Source of the DNA: Atherix ibis
Lineage: Eukaryota; Arthropoda; Insecta; Diptera; Athericidae
Direction: 5' to 3'
Assembly (NCBI GenBank): GCA_958298945.1
Contig: OY282606.1
Coordinates: forward strand, 43,537,920-43,601,919
DNA length: 64,000 nt
In this document: positions 1 to 11,139 of the stretch, piece after piece
How the letters are laid out: every line of letters begins with the position of its first letter
Position numbering within the stretch: position 1 is the stretch's first letter
Notes under the pieces: model-generated
Seen by the model: only the letters and a program-made list of their open reading frames with translations
What the model was told of the DNA's origin: nothing
Databases searched by the model: none
Program-made: the position numbers and the translations under genes

Positions 1-618
1 GAATTGGCGTCAAATATTTGACTAGTTAATTGCGATCAAAGGGAATTTATTTAAAATTTCTTTTATCTCAAATAACATTGAAAAAGAGTTCAAACATTAA
101 CTAAAAATAATAATTATGAATATTTTAAAATATCTTTTCTGAAAATATTTCTATTTATTTTTAATAATTAAAATGTCAAGGGAAAATATAAAAATTCTTA
201 TTAAATCGTAAATATAATTTGAATGAATATAATTAAAACTATGTTCAATTGATACAGAAGCAATTGTGCAAAGATTTATGATAGGAAATTCTGCCTATGC
301 AATTTGTTAATAGTGTAAATGTAGTTTAAAATTAAAGACTATCTAGAATAAATTATGTTTTAAATATAAAAACTGATAATCTAATTATTATGCGTATCAA
401 TTGACGAGAAAATTTCTTGATCATATCGTTAGAGTGAAGAACAGTGTCTTATTGATTAACTTGGCCGTAATCCAACAATGAAAATAAAATAATTTAAGAT
501 GGCAATAAAGTTTGTAGCAGTACAAATGCTAAATGTCGGACCAAAACTATGCTATACAAAAAAAATCTTACTTAAGCGGAGATATTTAATTTTTTATGCA
601 AAGATATCTTGACTATAT
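1..618. other. AT-rich stretch without recognisable gene
   Basis: Low-complexity A+T-rich DNA up to the left end of the first mariner element. No open frame of useful length, no terminal repeats and no recognisable LINE sequence were seen. Confidence 0.5.
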
Positions 619-1820
619 TTTTTTCGGCTGAAAAGTTTATAAGGTTGACGTCTAGATGGCGCCTCTTGCAAAAATCTCCTTTTTTACCTGTCAAATTTTG
701 ACAGGAATCGGTCGATTGGTTCGTGAGATATAGCATTTTGAGTGAAGCAACTTTTGTTATTGAAAAAAAAATGGATAAAGACGAATTTCGTGTATTGATA
801 AAGCATTGCTTTTTGATGAAAAAAAATACAGTGGAAACCAAAGCATGGTTTGACAAACGTTATCCGGACTCTGCTCCAGCTATTTCAACTGTGGAATATT
901 GGTTTCGTCAATTTCGAACTGGTCGTACGAGCACAATTGAAGCAGAACGCAGTGGACGCCCAAAAGAGGTGGTTACGGCAGAAAACATCCAAAAAATCCA
1001 CAAAATAATTTTAAATGACCGTAAAGTGAAGTTTAGCGAGATAGCTGAGACTCTGAAGATATCGAAAGAGCGTGTTGGACATATCGTGCATGAATATTTG
1101 GGCATGCGAAAGCTGTGTGCAAAGTGGGTGCCGCGTGAGCTCACTGTGGACCAAAAACAACAACGTGTTGATGATTCTGAGCAGTGTTTGGAGCTGTTCA
1201 AACGCAATAAACCCGAATTTTTGCGTCGATATGTGACAATGGATGAAACATGGCTCCGTCACTACACTCCAGAGTCCAATCGGCAGTCGGCAGAGTAGAG
1301 AGCGAGCGACGAACCGAATCCAAAGCGTGGAAAGACGCAACAGTCGGCTGGCAAGGTGATGGCGTCTGTATTTTGGGATGCGCATGGTATAATATTCATT
1401 GACTATCTCCAGAAGGGACAGACGATCAACAGCGACTATTATATAGCGTTATTGGATCATTTGAAGAAAGAAATCGCTAAGAAACGGCCTCATTTGAAGA
1501 AGAAAAAAGTGTTGTTTCACCAAGACAATGCACCGTGTCACAAGTCGATGAAAACGATGGTCAAACTCAATGAATTGGGCTACGAATTGCTTCCCCATCC
1601 ACCGTATTCTCCAGATCTGACCCCCAGCGACTTTTTCCTGTTTGCAGACCTCAAGAGAATGCTCGCTGGAAAGAAATTTAAGACCGATGATGAAGTGATT
1701 GCCGACACTGAGGCCTATTTTGAGGCAAAACCGAAAAGTTGGAAGATCGCTATAATCGCTGTATCGCCCTAAAAAAAATATTTTTACTGTGTTACCTTAT
1801 AAACTTTTCAGCCGAACTGT
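619..1820 (+). mobile_element. irritans-like mariner element, copy A
   Basis: Tc1/mariner DNA transposon. The left end carries the inverted repeat TTCGGCTGAAAAGTTTATAA from 623 and the right end its complement, finishing in CAGCCGAACTGT at 1820. Three more copies of the family lie at 30509-31780, 35880-38187 and 49253-50517, which fixes the boundaries. The outermost bases of the left repeat and the TA target duplication are eroded here. The body is about 70 bp shorter than the 30.5-kb copy because of two deletions near the end of the transposase frame. Non-autonomous today. Confidence 0.85.
771..1772 (+). pseudogene. mariner transposase pseudogene (Himar1-like), copy A
   Basis: Former cut-and-paste transposase. 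The start ATG at 771 (MDKDEFR) follows a poly-A run and matches the other copies. An N-terminal paired helix-turn-helix region is followed by the linker motif WVPREL and a DDE/D domain. The first catalytic Asp is in VTMDETW and the second in FHQDNAPCH; the third, in PSDFFLF, lies 34 residues after the second (DD34D). A TAG stop at 1296-1298 replaces the Trp codon after SAE. Near the end, a 25-bp loss in EAKPK shifts the frame, and a further loss removes the normal C-terminus. The residue pattern is close to the irritans subfamily as I know it; the protein cannot be full length. Confidence 0.87.
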
Positions 1821-2521
1821 AAGTTTGGCGTTTATGAAAAGATATTTTGAGTTCGTAATTACTTCAAATTGTGGTCTTAAATTTTACTGTTCAAGAAAAA
1901 TTATAAACCTAAGAGTTTGCAGACTTCAGTCAATTTCGATCATATTTTATATCTAAAGCTATTGAGAACCCATACCTTGTTATGGCTTTAATTTTAAGAT
2001 CCTGATGTCTCTTTACCTAAATATTCATGTAAGAAGAATTTCAATATCATGAGCTCTTAAAAAAATCTATTTTGATATGAAATGCTATTTTAACTGAATA
2101 GTTTATAGTACCTGTAATTTAAAGGTCTTAAACTCTTATGTGCAAGAACAAATTAATATTTGCACTCTAATTTTTTATAAAATTTTAAGAGCTTGGGAAC
2201 TTTTGATTTAATTTTATATCCAAAGATATATTATGTGCATAATTCTGGTGGCTTCAATTTAAAGACCCTAATAGCTCTTGACCTAGCTTTATGTGAAAAA
2301 AGAATTCAAAATCATGCGTTTCAAAATTACCGAAATTTGTATGTCTCGGATAATATTGATTTAATTTTATAAATAAAAGTGTTGCGAGCACTGACCTTAC
2401 TTTAAATACAAGAAAAATTTAAAAGTAGGCGCTCCAAAATTGTTTAAATTAGCTCCCATTTGATATGCAAAAATATTTTTAATGCACATTTTACAGTGTC
2501 TTGAATTTAAAGACCCTAATA

Positions 2522-3809
2522 TAAGGTGTAGTAAAAAGAAATCCATTATTTTTGGATTAAATTGAAGGTTTTATTTAGCATAGATAGAATGATACGATTT
2601 AGATCAAATATGCACCGTTTTATTCGATAACTTGTTGCCAAGTTGAAGGTAATTTCATAATGCCTCTCTCATAGAAACCCTCGTCCCTGTTGGCAAAAAA
2701 CTGGGACAGTCGATTTTCACAATCTTCTCTTGAGGCGAATTTTTCACCTGCAAAATCATTTGTCATAGACAGGAAGAGGTGGTAATCATTTTGTGCCAGG
2801 TCCGGACTATAAGATGGATGCATAATAGCTTCCCAACCAAGGTTCCGGAACTTCCGGCGAGTCACTATCGATGTATGCGGCCTGGCGTTATCCTGATGGA
2901 ACATAATTCCTCTCCTATTGGCCAAAGCTGGCCGCTTCTGGGCGATTGCTTCTTTCAGACGGTCCAATTGTTGACAGTAAAGGTCCGAATTAAGAGTTCG
3001 GCTGTAGGGGAGCAGCTCATAGTAGATGATTCCCTGCCAGTCCCACCAAACACACAGCAAAACCTTCCTGGCTGTCAATCCTGGCTTGACCACCGTTTGC
3101 GACGGGTGACCGCGATTAGACCACGACTATTGTCGCTTGACGTTGTCGTAAGTGACCCAATTTTCATCACCAGTAACCATCCGCTTCAGAAATGGATCGA
3201 TATTGTTGCGATTCAGCAGCGATTCGCAGATGGAAATTAGGTCCATGAGGTTTTTTTGCGATAACTCGTGTGGCACCCATACATCGAGCTTCTTTTTGTA
3301 TCCAGCCTTATTTAAGTGGTTCCAAATAGTATTTTGTGTAATGTTTAGCTCCTGCGCAATCGAAGCAGTGCTTACGTGACGGTCGGACTCGAAGATTTCC
3401 ATTATTTTATCGACATTTTCGACAATTGGCCTTCCAGAGCGTGGTGCATCTTTGACATCAAAATTACCGGAACGGAATCGAAAAAACCAAAATTGCGCGT
3501 GATTGACTGTTACAGTATCAGGACCATAAACACTATTCACATTTTCAGCTGCCTGACTTGCGTTTTCGCCTTTATCGAAGAAAAACTGTAAAATATGGCG
3601 TATTTTCTCTTTGTTGGTGTCAATCTTTGACGCGTGCTAAAAAAATACTGAGTCAAGTAAACACAAAACTGTATGAGAAGCTTTCTTAGTACGAAATCTT
3701 ATCTTTCTAACGCCATCTAGTGCAACCCGATCGCATTTTTAAAACGGGAGATACAGACTCCTAAAGCCATCTATTGGCAAAATGATGGATTACTTTTTAC
3801 TACACCTTA
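2522..3809 (-). mobile_element. mellifera-like mariner element
   Basis: Complete-length mariner of 1288 bp flanked by TA on both sides (2520-2521 and 3810-3811). The ends are inverted repeats beginning TAAGGTGTAGTAAAAAG and match over about 31 bp with two differences. The transposase lies on the minus strand. The element is inserted within one unit of the degenerate tandem repeat around it. Both ends are in good shape, so a transposase supplied in trans could in principle still recognise it; its own gene is broken. Confidence 0.88.
2599..3636 (-). pseudogene. mariner transposase pseudogene (mellifera-like)
   Basis: DD34D transposase. The frame is open from 3636, but the usual ATG is gone: CAC stands directly before the codons for ASKIDTNKEK, so no start remains at the expected place. 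A helix-turn-helix region (ending near SGRPIVEN) and the linker WVPHEL precede the catalytic domain. D1 is in VTGDENW and D2 in FHQDNARPH; D3, in NDYHLF, lies 34 residues after D2. A TAG stop follows DNVKRQ (about 3124-3126). A second premature stop (TAA at 2620-2622) removes the last six codons, after which the frame continues NGAYLI. Subfamily assignment is tentative. Confidence 0.85.
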
Positions 3810-3960
3810 TACATTTCAACCTTAATTTATGGGCAAAAACGTATTTCAAGATACGTACTCTAAAAAATCCAATTTTATACAAAGAGATATTTTGAGTTTT
3901 AATTTAAAGGTCCTTAGAGTTACTGATCATTTTTTATGATCTGATCTAGAAAAAAGGAGT

Positions 3961-5680
3961 GTGCATTATGCAATTTTTTTTATATTTGTAGCGTAGATCT
4001 CGGTTTCTATCAATATTATATTGAAAAAAGTGAGTATTGTGCGTCAAGAATTTATTTTGATTGTAATTATTTTTTGACAAGGTACTCAATACTGTAATTT
4101 TTATTTAATGCTCTATTTTATTATTTACTGCTAATATTAGCGAAAAAAATCTGCACTGCACGTTGTGAAGCTATTTTAATATTTAGCTTTTCGATAAGCG
4201 CAACTATTGTCCTGTTCAACGTGAAAAAATATATAACAACTCTCTATTTCGTATCAGATCTAAAGTTCATTTTTAGGGGTTATTTAAATTTAAAATAAGA
4301 TAAATATATATTTATGTGTATATAATATATACTAAGAGAAATTACTAAGAGAAATTCAATATTTATTATTTTACTTGTATTTGTTTATTGTACGAGTAAA
4401 CAAAATTTAAAGAGCTGTTGTATGAGTGATGACGTAATTTTCAAAAATGTGTTCATAAATCTTTTGAACAATTCTGTTAGTAAGTTTATAAAATATTAAG
4501 CTAATAAACGTTTTATATTTACTAGATTTATTTCTAATTTGGACGGGCAACAATTAAATTGTACAAGAAATTGTTTACAAATCGGAATTTGGTTTTCGTT
4601 TGTCGAATTTTATTTCCCAAAAATACTTGCTAATTTATGATTTCTAGGAATGGTACATGTACTACTACTTTTTGTAGTTATTTATAATTTTACCAGTGAA
4701 ATTATATAAATTCAATTTAATTGATAAAACGTACGCAATTTTTCTTAAGGGTTTCTTTTGCATGAGAACTTTTAAAAACCTTCACCAAATATTGTGAAAC
4801 CTTCACTAATAATGATATTATATTTGTTTCAACACATATATAAATATATTTAGGATTTTTTACAATAGTTTTTTTATTTAATAAAATAATATTGATAAAA
4901 AAATACCAATTTTTTTTAAGAACTTCTTCTAAAATAATAAACACTTGTAGTTTTGTGTAGTAATTTTCAAAAAAATTATTTACCAAAACCCTTTTAGCTT
5001 TTTTCACAAACGATATTTCAGTATTTGAAGAACTTTTTAATATTCTAGATAAATGTGGAAGACGGTTAAGGTAATTTTTCTAATTATTTGAAATAAATCC
5101 TCTTATGCCCATAAGAAATTCTTACATGCATCATAATTTATGTGAACTGATAAAGATGGCCTGTGCTATTATTTTTAAAATAATTTATTGACATTTTTGA
5201 GATTTATTTTTTATTAAAAAAATATCTACTCTAGTAAATGCATGAATTTTTCATTTTTATAATTTTTTTAGTCTATTTATAAATAATTACTAAAAACACT
5301 TAAATTAAATTTCCAATTATTTTGTTTTTATGATTTAGATCTCAGTGACAATTAATAAATTCGAATTAAAAACTTAATTTTTTTAAAAAAAATTTATATA
5401 AATAATTCTAAAAATTAAAACGTTTTAGATTCAGAAATATTTTTTTATGGTTAATGCAAAAAAATCTGGATGTAGTTAATCTGGAATTTAAAGATCTTAA
5501 ATCTTTGAAAAAAAAAATCTGGATTTTTTTTTCAAAGATTTAAGATCAAATAATAAAGCCTTTAAAGGTGTTTTCTTTTAAATAATTTAAATTAGGGATA
5601 TTGGCGACAGATCCAATCTGTATATTGATATAGTATCTGGGTTATCGGAATTGTGTTTCTGTTAGTAAAATTAAATAATA
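3961..5680. other. AT-rich stretch without recognisable gene
   Basis: Mostly A+T-rich DNA. One near-perfect hairpin is listed separately. A 96-codon minus-strand frame (4717-5007) has low-complexity composition and resembles nothing I know, so it was not called a gene. Confidence 0.45.
5493..5547. repeat. perfect 24-bp inverted repeat (hairpin)
   Basis: Left arm 5493-5516 begins GATCTTAAATCTTTG and runs into an A-tract. The right arm 5524-5547 is its exact complement, with a 7-nt loop. The arm start resembles the AATTTAAAGATCTTAAA form of the motif in the 1.8-4.0 kb tandem repeat. No flanking target duplication was seen. Confidence 0.7.
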
Positions 5681-6967
5681 CGAGGGTCGTTCAATAAGTC
5701 CTTAGAAAAAAATGGAAAAAAACTGTTTTTTAAAAAAAATATTTTTATTTTTCAACATAATCTCCTTTTAGCTCTTTACACTTTTCCAACCGTTCCAAAA
5801 TTTTTATCCCGTCCAAAAAATAGGATTTCGGAAGTTTTGCAAAATACTCATCCGTTTGAGCAATGACGTCCTCGTTGGAAGTGAACCGTCGTCCGCCAAC
5901 CCATTTCTACAGATTGGGGAAAATAAAATAGCCACTCGGGGCCAAATCTGGTGAATAAGCGGGATGCTGCAACAATTCCATTCTCAATTCCACAATTTTG
6001 GCCATGGAAACAGCGCAGGTGTGCACACGCGCATTGTCCTGATGCAAGAGGATTTTTTTCTTCTTCAGATGGGGGCGTTTCTCTTTGATTTCCTCGCTCA
6101 ACCGTTGCAATAACGACGCGTAATACGCTCCTGTTATTGTTTTTCCTTTTTCCAAGTAGTCGATAAAAATGATGCCCTGCGAATCCCAAAATACCGTGGC
6201 CATCACCTTGCGGGCCGATGGCACAATTTTTGCCTTCTTCGGAGCCCGTTCACCCTTGAAAATCCACTGTGATGATTGTTTCTTCGTTTCTGGAGTGTAG
6301 TAGTGTATCCAGGTTTCGTCCACAGTGACATAGCGACGAAGGAATTCGGCACAATTGCGATGAAAGAGTGCCAACATAGCCTCAGAGTCCACTACACGAT
6401 TGCGCTTATTCTCCTCTGAGAGCAAACGCAGCACTCATCTTGCCGAAATTTTTTTCACAGACAATTTTTCATGCAAAATTGAAGCGACTATACCTTGTGA
6501 TATGCCCGTGGCCTCAACTAATTTGCGCACTTTAATTCGCCGATCGTTCAAAATCAGATCGTGGATTTTGTCGATGATTTCAGGAGTAGACACCTCAACT
6601 GGGCGTCCTGAACGATGTTCATCTTTTGTGGATGAACGGCCACGTTTAAATTCATTCACCCAATTGTAAATCGTCGCAACCACAGGCGCAGATGTGCCAT
6701 GAACTGCATTCAACTCGGCTTTGATTTCTTTCGGGCTTAAGCCTTTCAAATGGAGATGTTTGATGACAGCCCTTAACTCGCTTTTTTCCATTGTTATGCA
6801 CAAATAAATGTCGTTAACTTTAATCGACGATAGAAATTGACCTACGCAATGGATCGAGCTGAAATTTTGACAGCTTTCTTTTCGATAATGCTACTTACAA
6901 AAAAATCTTTACCGACACTACGAGCGCAAATTCTCGGATTTTCTAAGGACTTATTGAACGACCCTCG
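5681..6967 (-). mobile_element. vertumana-like mariner element, copy 1
   Basis: Mariner of 1287 bp flanked by TA (5679-5680 and 6968-6969). The terminal inverted repeat reads CGAGGGTCGTTCAATAAGTC at the left and is present as its exact complement at the right. Two more copies lie on the plus strand at 19958-21239 and 26006-27253. A related, distinct family with ends like GAGGGTCATTCAACAAGTAC lies at 46804-48094 and 57468-58760. Its ends are intact and its gene is broken. Confidence 0.9.
5745..6791 (-). pseudogene. mariner transposase pseudogene, vertumana-like copy 1
   Basis: About 349 codons when aligned to the intact copy at 20136-21185. The start ATG at 6791 opens MEKSELRAV; an upstream in-frame ATG at 6803 exists, but the alignment favours 6791. 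Lesions: a TGA at 6435-6437 replaces the Trp of ARWVPRLL; the third catalytic Asp is mutated, giving PSGYF instead of PSDYF; a TAG follows the next FPNL; and a small deletion lies near the C-terminus. D1 (VTVDETW) and D2 (LHQDNARVH) remain. Loss of D3 alone would abolish strand transfer in this family. Confidence 0.87.
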
Positions 6968-6969
6968 TA

Positions 6970-7319
6970 CAATACGCTTTTTAGGTATTTTTTATGAGTA
7001 TTTCGCAAATTTTTGACTATAATTCGACCATTATTTAGCGGATGTTGATTTTTAAATGCTTTAAATATGATTATTAACGAAACCTCATGTCATCACAAAA
7101 TCTCAAAATTACGTGTCCTAGGATCCTTTCGCGCAACAAAGCCAAAATTTTTATGGCTTATGCTGCAGTTTCGTTCAAACTGAATATGATTTAGAATAAT
7201 ATCTTTAATTTTAGTATTTTGTTTCTAGCTACAGAGTCTTTTTCACAGTTTTTTGTGAGTTTTTATAGGCTCATTTGCGAATATTTTCTGACAGGTGATC
7301 GAACGTTTGTGTGGTTTTG
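6970..7319. other. AT-rich spacer
   Basis: No gene or repeat recognised between the vertumana-like copy and the next transposase relic. Confidence 0.4.
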
Positions 7320-7925
7320 CGGTGTCATGATTTAACACAACTTCCTTACGATTAACGAGCTCCGGTCGCTTCTGGATGATGAGTTCGTTCAAACTGTGTA
7401 ACTGTAGAAAGTATACACCTGAAATGATTATTTGGTTCCTTGGTAGAAGCTTAAAAATTTCGATATTTTTAAAATCTTGTCACACTGTGAGCATAACCTT
7501 CCTTTGACGAATGTCCGCTTTCGATGTTGTTTGAGACGCCACATTATTATAAATAATCCATTTCTTATCATCAGTTATCAATTAATTCAAAAAAAGGATT
7601 ATTTTTCTCACGTTTAATGAGAATGTCGCAGACGTTTAGGGGTGTCGTCAAGTGAACTTCTTTGAGTTTATGAGGAATCCAAATATCGATCTTGCTTATG
7701 TATCCCAGCTTCTTCAAATAGTCGTGAACGGTTGAATTATGGATGATCAATGTTTCTGTAATCTTTCGCACACAATTCATGTGTTTATTTTGTCGTCATT
7801 AACCTCGGTTAGTCTTTCTGACCCCAAGGACTGTCGTTGAGAGGAAAATTATCAGCGCGGAATTTTGTAGACCATCGTTAGCACTTACGCTCTTATCGAG
7901 CATTGTCACCGTTAACTTTGCAAGC
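7320..7925 (-). pseudogene. decayed mariner transposase relic (mellifera-like)
   Basis: Old transposase fragment on the minus strand, readable only in pieces across several frames. From high to low coordinates: a stretch resembling the WF.KFRSG.F...D.PRSGRP segment (about 7840-7890), an HTH-to-linker segment with DYLKKLGY and IWIPHKLKE (7640-7740), ICDxLIKREKNNPF (7571-7640), and a later piece resembling LNELIIQKRPELVNRK (about 7350-7400). Inverted repeats can no longer be recognised. Much older than the 2.5-kb element. Confidence 0.7.
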
Positions 7926-8849
7926 TTGATATTATTTTTTCCTTTTACGGAAGTAAAATCCGTAAAAAATAAACAAAATGGATTGATTTTATTTTATTTA
8001 AAAGACATAACAATCACATAGATGTGAATAACTTTAATACTTCCAAAACAGAACAAACACCATCTCTTACGATAGTGCGTCATGACTTTGATATCCCAAT
8101 ATTAAGAAAATAATATATTTGATCAGTGAAAGTGGTGCCATCACAGAAACTTCAAATTCATCGTATTTTTATGTTTGCAGTTAATGGTACTATGATCCAA
8201 CTAGGTTTATATCCGAACCTAACTCCCTCTATCTAGCAGGTTCCATGAGAAATAGAATCTGCTTATTAACAACAATATCTATCAAATCAATGCCATTTTT
8301 AGCATGGCAACTGTTCTAGTTAGTAGGAAATATAAAATTTGAGAACGTGAGAAAATCAGAGTAGCGGACGTTCTCCTAGACGGAACGTTACCCTGTTCCC
8401 TTACTTTATATGTCAGAATGCCAATAGTACAGTTAAGGCATGCCGAGGCCGTTGTATCAGGCTACCCAGTGCAGCAATTCGGACTTCCTCGGTTGACTCA
8501 ATCCTAATCGAAACTGGTCGAAAAGTCATTTCTCTGCACCTTCACAAAGCCCGAATCAGATGAACATATAATAATGCTAGATTTGCTAATTGTACTCTCC
8601 ATAACTAAGTTAAAACTATAATGAACACCCTCAACAAATTCAGTCTCCTTACATATATGACTTATAATATCAGAGGCAGATTTTCTATCTACACTTTCAA
8701 AATTCCCTTCCACATCTAGATTGGTAGCCTTGGTTGAGCAAGTAAGTTAAAGAAGGCTTTTAGTGATCCGTCTACCTATTTTTTTTTCGAACATTTGGAT
8801 AGATTTGAAGAATTTTAATATTTATTCACGAATGCAGTACCGATCTTAA
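7926..8849. other. spacer without recognisable gene
   Basis: No convincing coding or repeat signal. A 69-codon minus-strand frame at 8504-8713 is unlike anything I recognise. It could be an upstream, badly decayed part of the I-type LINE that becomes readable from about 8850. Confidence 0.35.
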
Positions 8850-9162
8850 TATAAGTTGTGTTGCAGCTATCGAGGTCAATGGTACCAAAATTCATGGTTT
8901 GCATTGTGGAGTCTTTGCGTTCTATGAAGAGCTGTGGGCTATAAAATCTGTGGTTAAAATTGCTATTGGTTATTTAAATCGACGTAATATTATCATTTGT
9001 ACTGACAGCCAAGCCGCCCTCAACGCTATTAGTGGCTCATTGAATGGTGTGGCACCGGGGCATATGGATATAATGAGATAAGAACGTGCTAATCAGTTGG
9101 CGGGAGATACTCTCCAACGTCTAGTGCTTATAGCTATCCCTAATGTGCTTCGCATATTAATA

Positions 9163-10417
9163 TTGGGTGTATAACTTAAAAATGCGGGATTGACAACTGA
9201 TGGCATAACTTTTACACATGGTTTGTGTTAATACTCGTAAAAACTCATATGGCATTTTGGAGGATAAACATTCTCGATAAGTCATTGAACGAAATAGTGT
9301 AAACAACAAAGCTTTTTTTTGTTTCAAAAATGTCGAATTTCGTACCAAAAAAGTCCCATTTGCGGGAAGTGTTGATTGACTTCTTCAATTTGAAAAAAAG
9401 TGCAGCTGAAGCGCATCGATTGCTCACCGAAGCTTCTCCTGAATATGTTCCATCGATTTCAACGTGCAAGAGATGGTTTGTGCGGTTCAGAAGTGGTGAT
9501 TTTGACACGGAAGACAAAGAACGACCAGGTTAGCCAAAAAAGTTTGAAGATGAAGATTTGGAGGCATTACTCGACCAAGACTGTTGTCGAACTCAAGAAG
9601 AAATTGCAAAATCATTGGGAGTCACTCAAGCAGCCATTTCAAAACGTTTGAAAGCAGCAGGATTCATCCAAAAGCAAGGAAATTGGGTCCCATATGAATT
9701 GAAGCCAAGAGACGTTGAAAGGCGATTTTGCATGTCCGAAATGCTGCTTGAACGGCAGAAAAAGAAGTGGATTTTCAATCGAATCATTGCTGGCGACGAA
9801 AAATGCATTCATTACGACAACCCAAAGCGCAAAAAATCGTATGTGAAGCCCGGCCAACCAGCCAAATATCCATGGCGCCAAGGTAATGCTCTGTATTTGG
9901 TGGGATCAGAAGGGTGTGATCTATTATGAGCTATTGAAATCGGGCCAGACGACCTCTACCGAACACAATTAATCCGTTTGAAGCGAGCATTGGCCGAAAA
10001 ACGCCCGGAATATGCGACCAGACACGAAGCCATAATTTTCCATCATGACAACGCTCGGCCTCATGCTGCAAGACCGGTTAAAAATTATTTAGAAAACAGT
10101 GGCTGGGAAGTTTTGCCTCACCCGCCTTATAGCCCAGACCTTGCCCCGTCCGACTACCATTTGTTTAGATCCATGCAAAACGCCCTCACCGGAATACGCT
10201 TCACTTCAGAACAGGGCATCAAAAATTGGCTCGATTCATTCTTGGCCTCAAAACCGGAGCAGTTTTTTTGGCGCAGAATCCATATGTTGCCAGAAAGATG
10301 GGAAAAAGTAGTGGCTTCCGATGGACAATACTTTGAATAAAATATATTGTAACAAATTTTTCAAAATAAACACTCAAAGTTTGCCAAAAATCCCGCATTT
10401 TTAAGTTATACACCAAA
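9163..10417 (+). mobile_element. mauritiana-like mariner element
   Basis: Mariner of 1255 bp with TA on both sides (9161-9162 and 10418-10419). The ends are TTGGGTGTATAACTTAAAAA at the left and the complement of TTTGGTGTATAACTTAAAAA at the right, extending through ATGCGGGATT. It interrupts the C-terminal coding part of an I-type LINE; keeping one TA rejoins that frame exactly. The only copy of this subfamily in the window. Confidence 0.9.
9330..10340 (+). pseudogene. mariner transposase pseudogene (Mos1-like)
   Basis: The start ATG at 9330 opens MSNFVPKK, the kind of N-terminus seen in Mos1-type transposases. The HTH part includes CKRWFVRFRSGDFD; a TAG at 9531-9533 replaces a Gln codon, and the same frame continues through DLEALLDQD and the linker WVPYEL. 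D1 is in IAGDEK. Around 9870-9880 a deletion shifts the frame before the VMLCIWWDQKG strand, and a second small loss near 9960 returns to the frame containing D2 (FHHDNARPH). D3, in PSDYHLF, lies 34 residues after D2. The normal C-terminus (SDGQYFE) is kept. Two frame breaks and one stop make it inactive. Confidence 0.87.
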
Positions 10418-10908
10418 TAGAATTGCAAACAAAATCCTTAGCCATATGTATAATCAGAGACTGGACCAATAGTGAAACCTTCTTAGCATCATATTTGTCT
10501 ACTACCAACAATCCAATCTACTCAACATCCTTACCGACATTCTGAGCATGAAAATTGCTCAGACTTCGGATACGGCTCCCACCCATAACTTTCTATTTGG
10601 GAACAAGGCACGTTATATGTGCCAATCCTGTGGAAATATGATAACTATTCTATTAATATTGAGTGAATGTCAGCAAACTAAGAATTTTCTGGCGAATAGG
10701 ATTTCTTCCATCATGGACCTCTGAGATTCAACAATTTAATTTCCAAGTCCACTTTTTAACAATTTAATTTCCAGGTCATATATATACACACATGATCGAC
10801 AAAATTTAACTAATGATAATTCCTTCCTACAAGCAACCAAATAAATTGACATTATTTTATGGCTCCTCTACTTTCTGTAAGGGAATATGACACCGAAGGC
10901 AGTAAAAG

Positions 10909-10963
10909 TACCAGGTTAGTGTATAGAGAATTGCAGATACCTGGTTAGTGTATAGAGAAACCA
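10909..10963. repeat. short direct duplication
   Basis: The 20-base string CCAGGTTAGTGTATAGAGAA is followed about 10 bases later by CCTGGTTAGTGTATAGAGAA. It is a simple local duplication with no link to a known element. Confidence 0.6.
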
Positions 10964-11139
10964 CGAAAACATTTGTTGTATCGATATTATGAATATTCAT
11001 CTTTTTATTTTTTTTTATTTTAAGTGATATCTACAACTACTTATGCTAGTAACAAGCAGATTTTTTATGGGAATATACAAGGACATGAAGACATGTGGAG
11101 GAAAACACCCATCGATGTTACCTCAGAACAGGGTAATTT

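Larger units (their letters stand above)
1830..3960. repeat. degenerate tandem repeat, unit about 120-145 bp, split by a mariner
   Basis: A motif close to CAATTTAAAGACCCTAATAG recurs at roughly 1864, 1984, 2110, 2257, 2501 and 3898. It alternates with a second motif close to TTTTATATCCAAAGATAT (near 1829, 1950, 2215, 2369 and 3872). Spacing is about 120-145 bp, with one double gap where a unit is unreadable. The element at 2522-3809 cut one unit in two: the bases before it end in AAAGACCCTAA and those after it continue the same unit. The copies are too diverged for exact unit limits by eye. No coding signal was seen; it may be an old satellite or a tandem piece of another element. Confidence 0.55.
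8850..10770 (+). mobile_element. I-type LINE fragment (RNase H and C-terminus), split by a mariner
   Basis: 5'-truncated non-LTR retrotransposon. Before the split, an RNase H domain is readable: ELWAIKSVVKIAIGYLNRRN, then ICTDSQAALNAI with the catalytic Asp, then GHMDI and ERANQLAGDTLQR. After the mariner (9163-10417) the same frame resumes with DWTNSETFLASYLSTTNNP and a Cys-rich C..CG tail. Another member of the family at 48167-49059 aligns through both halves (DWTNNDTFLSTHWITTNKP). The 3' untranslated part (about 10690-10770) matches the complement of 48360-48420 and contains a 28-bp tandem duplication (CAATTTAATTTCCA twice). Stops are present; not functional. Confidence 0.75.
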
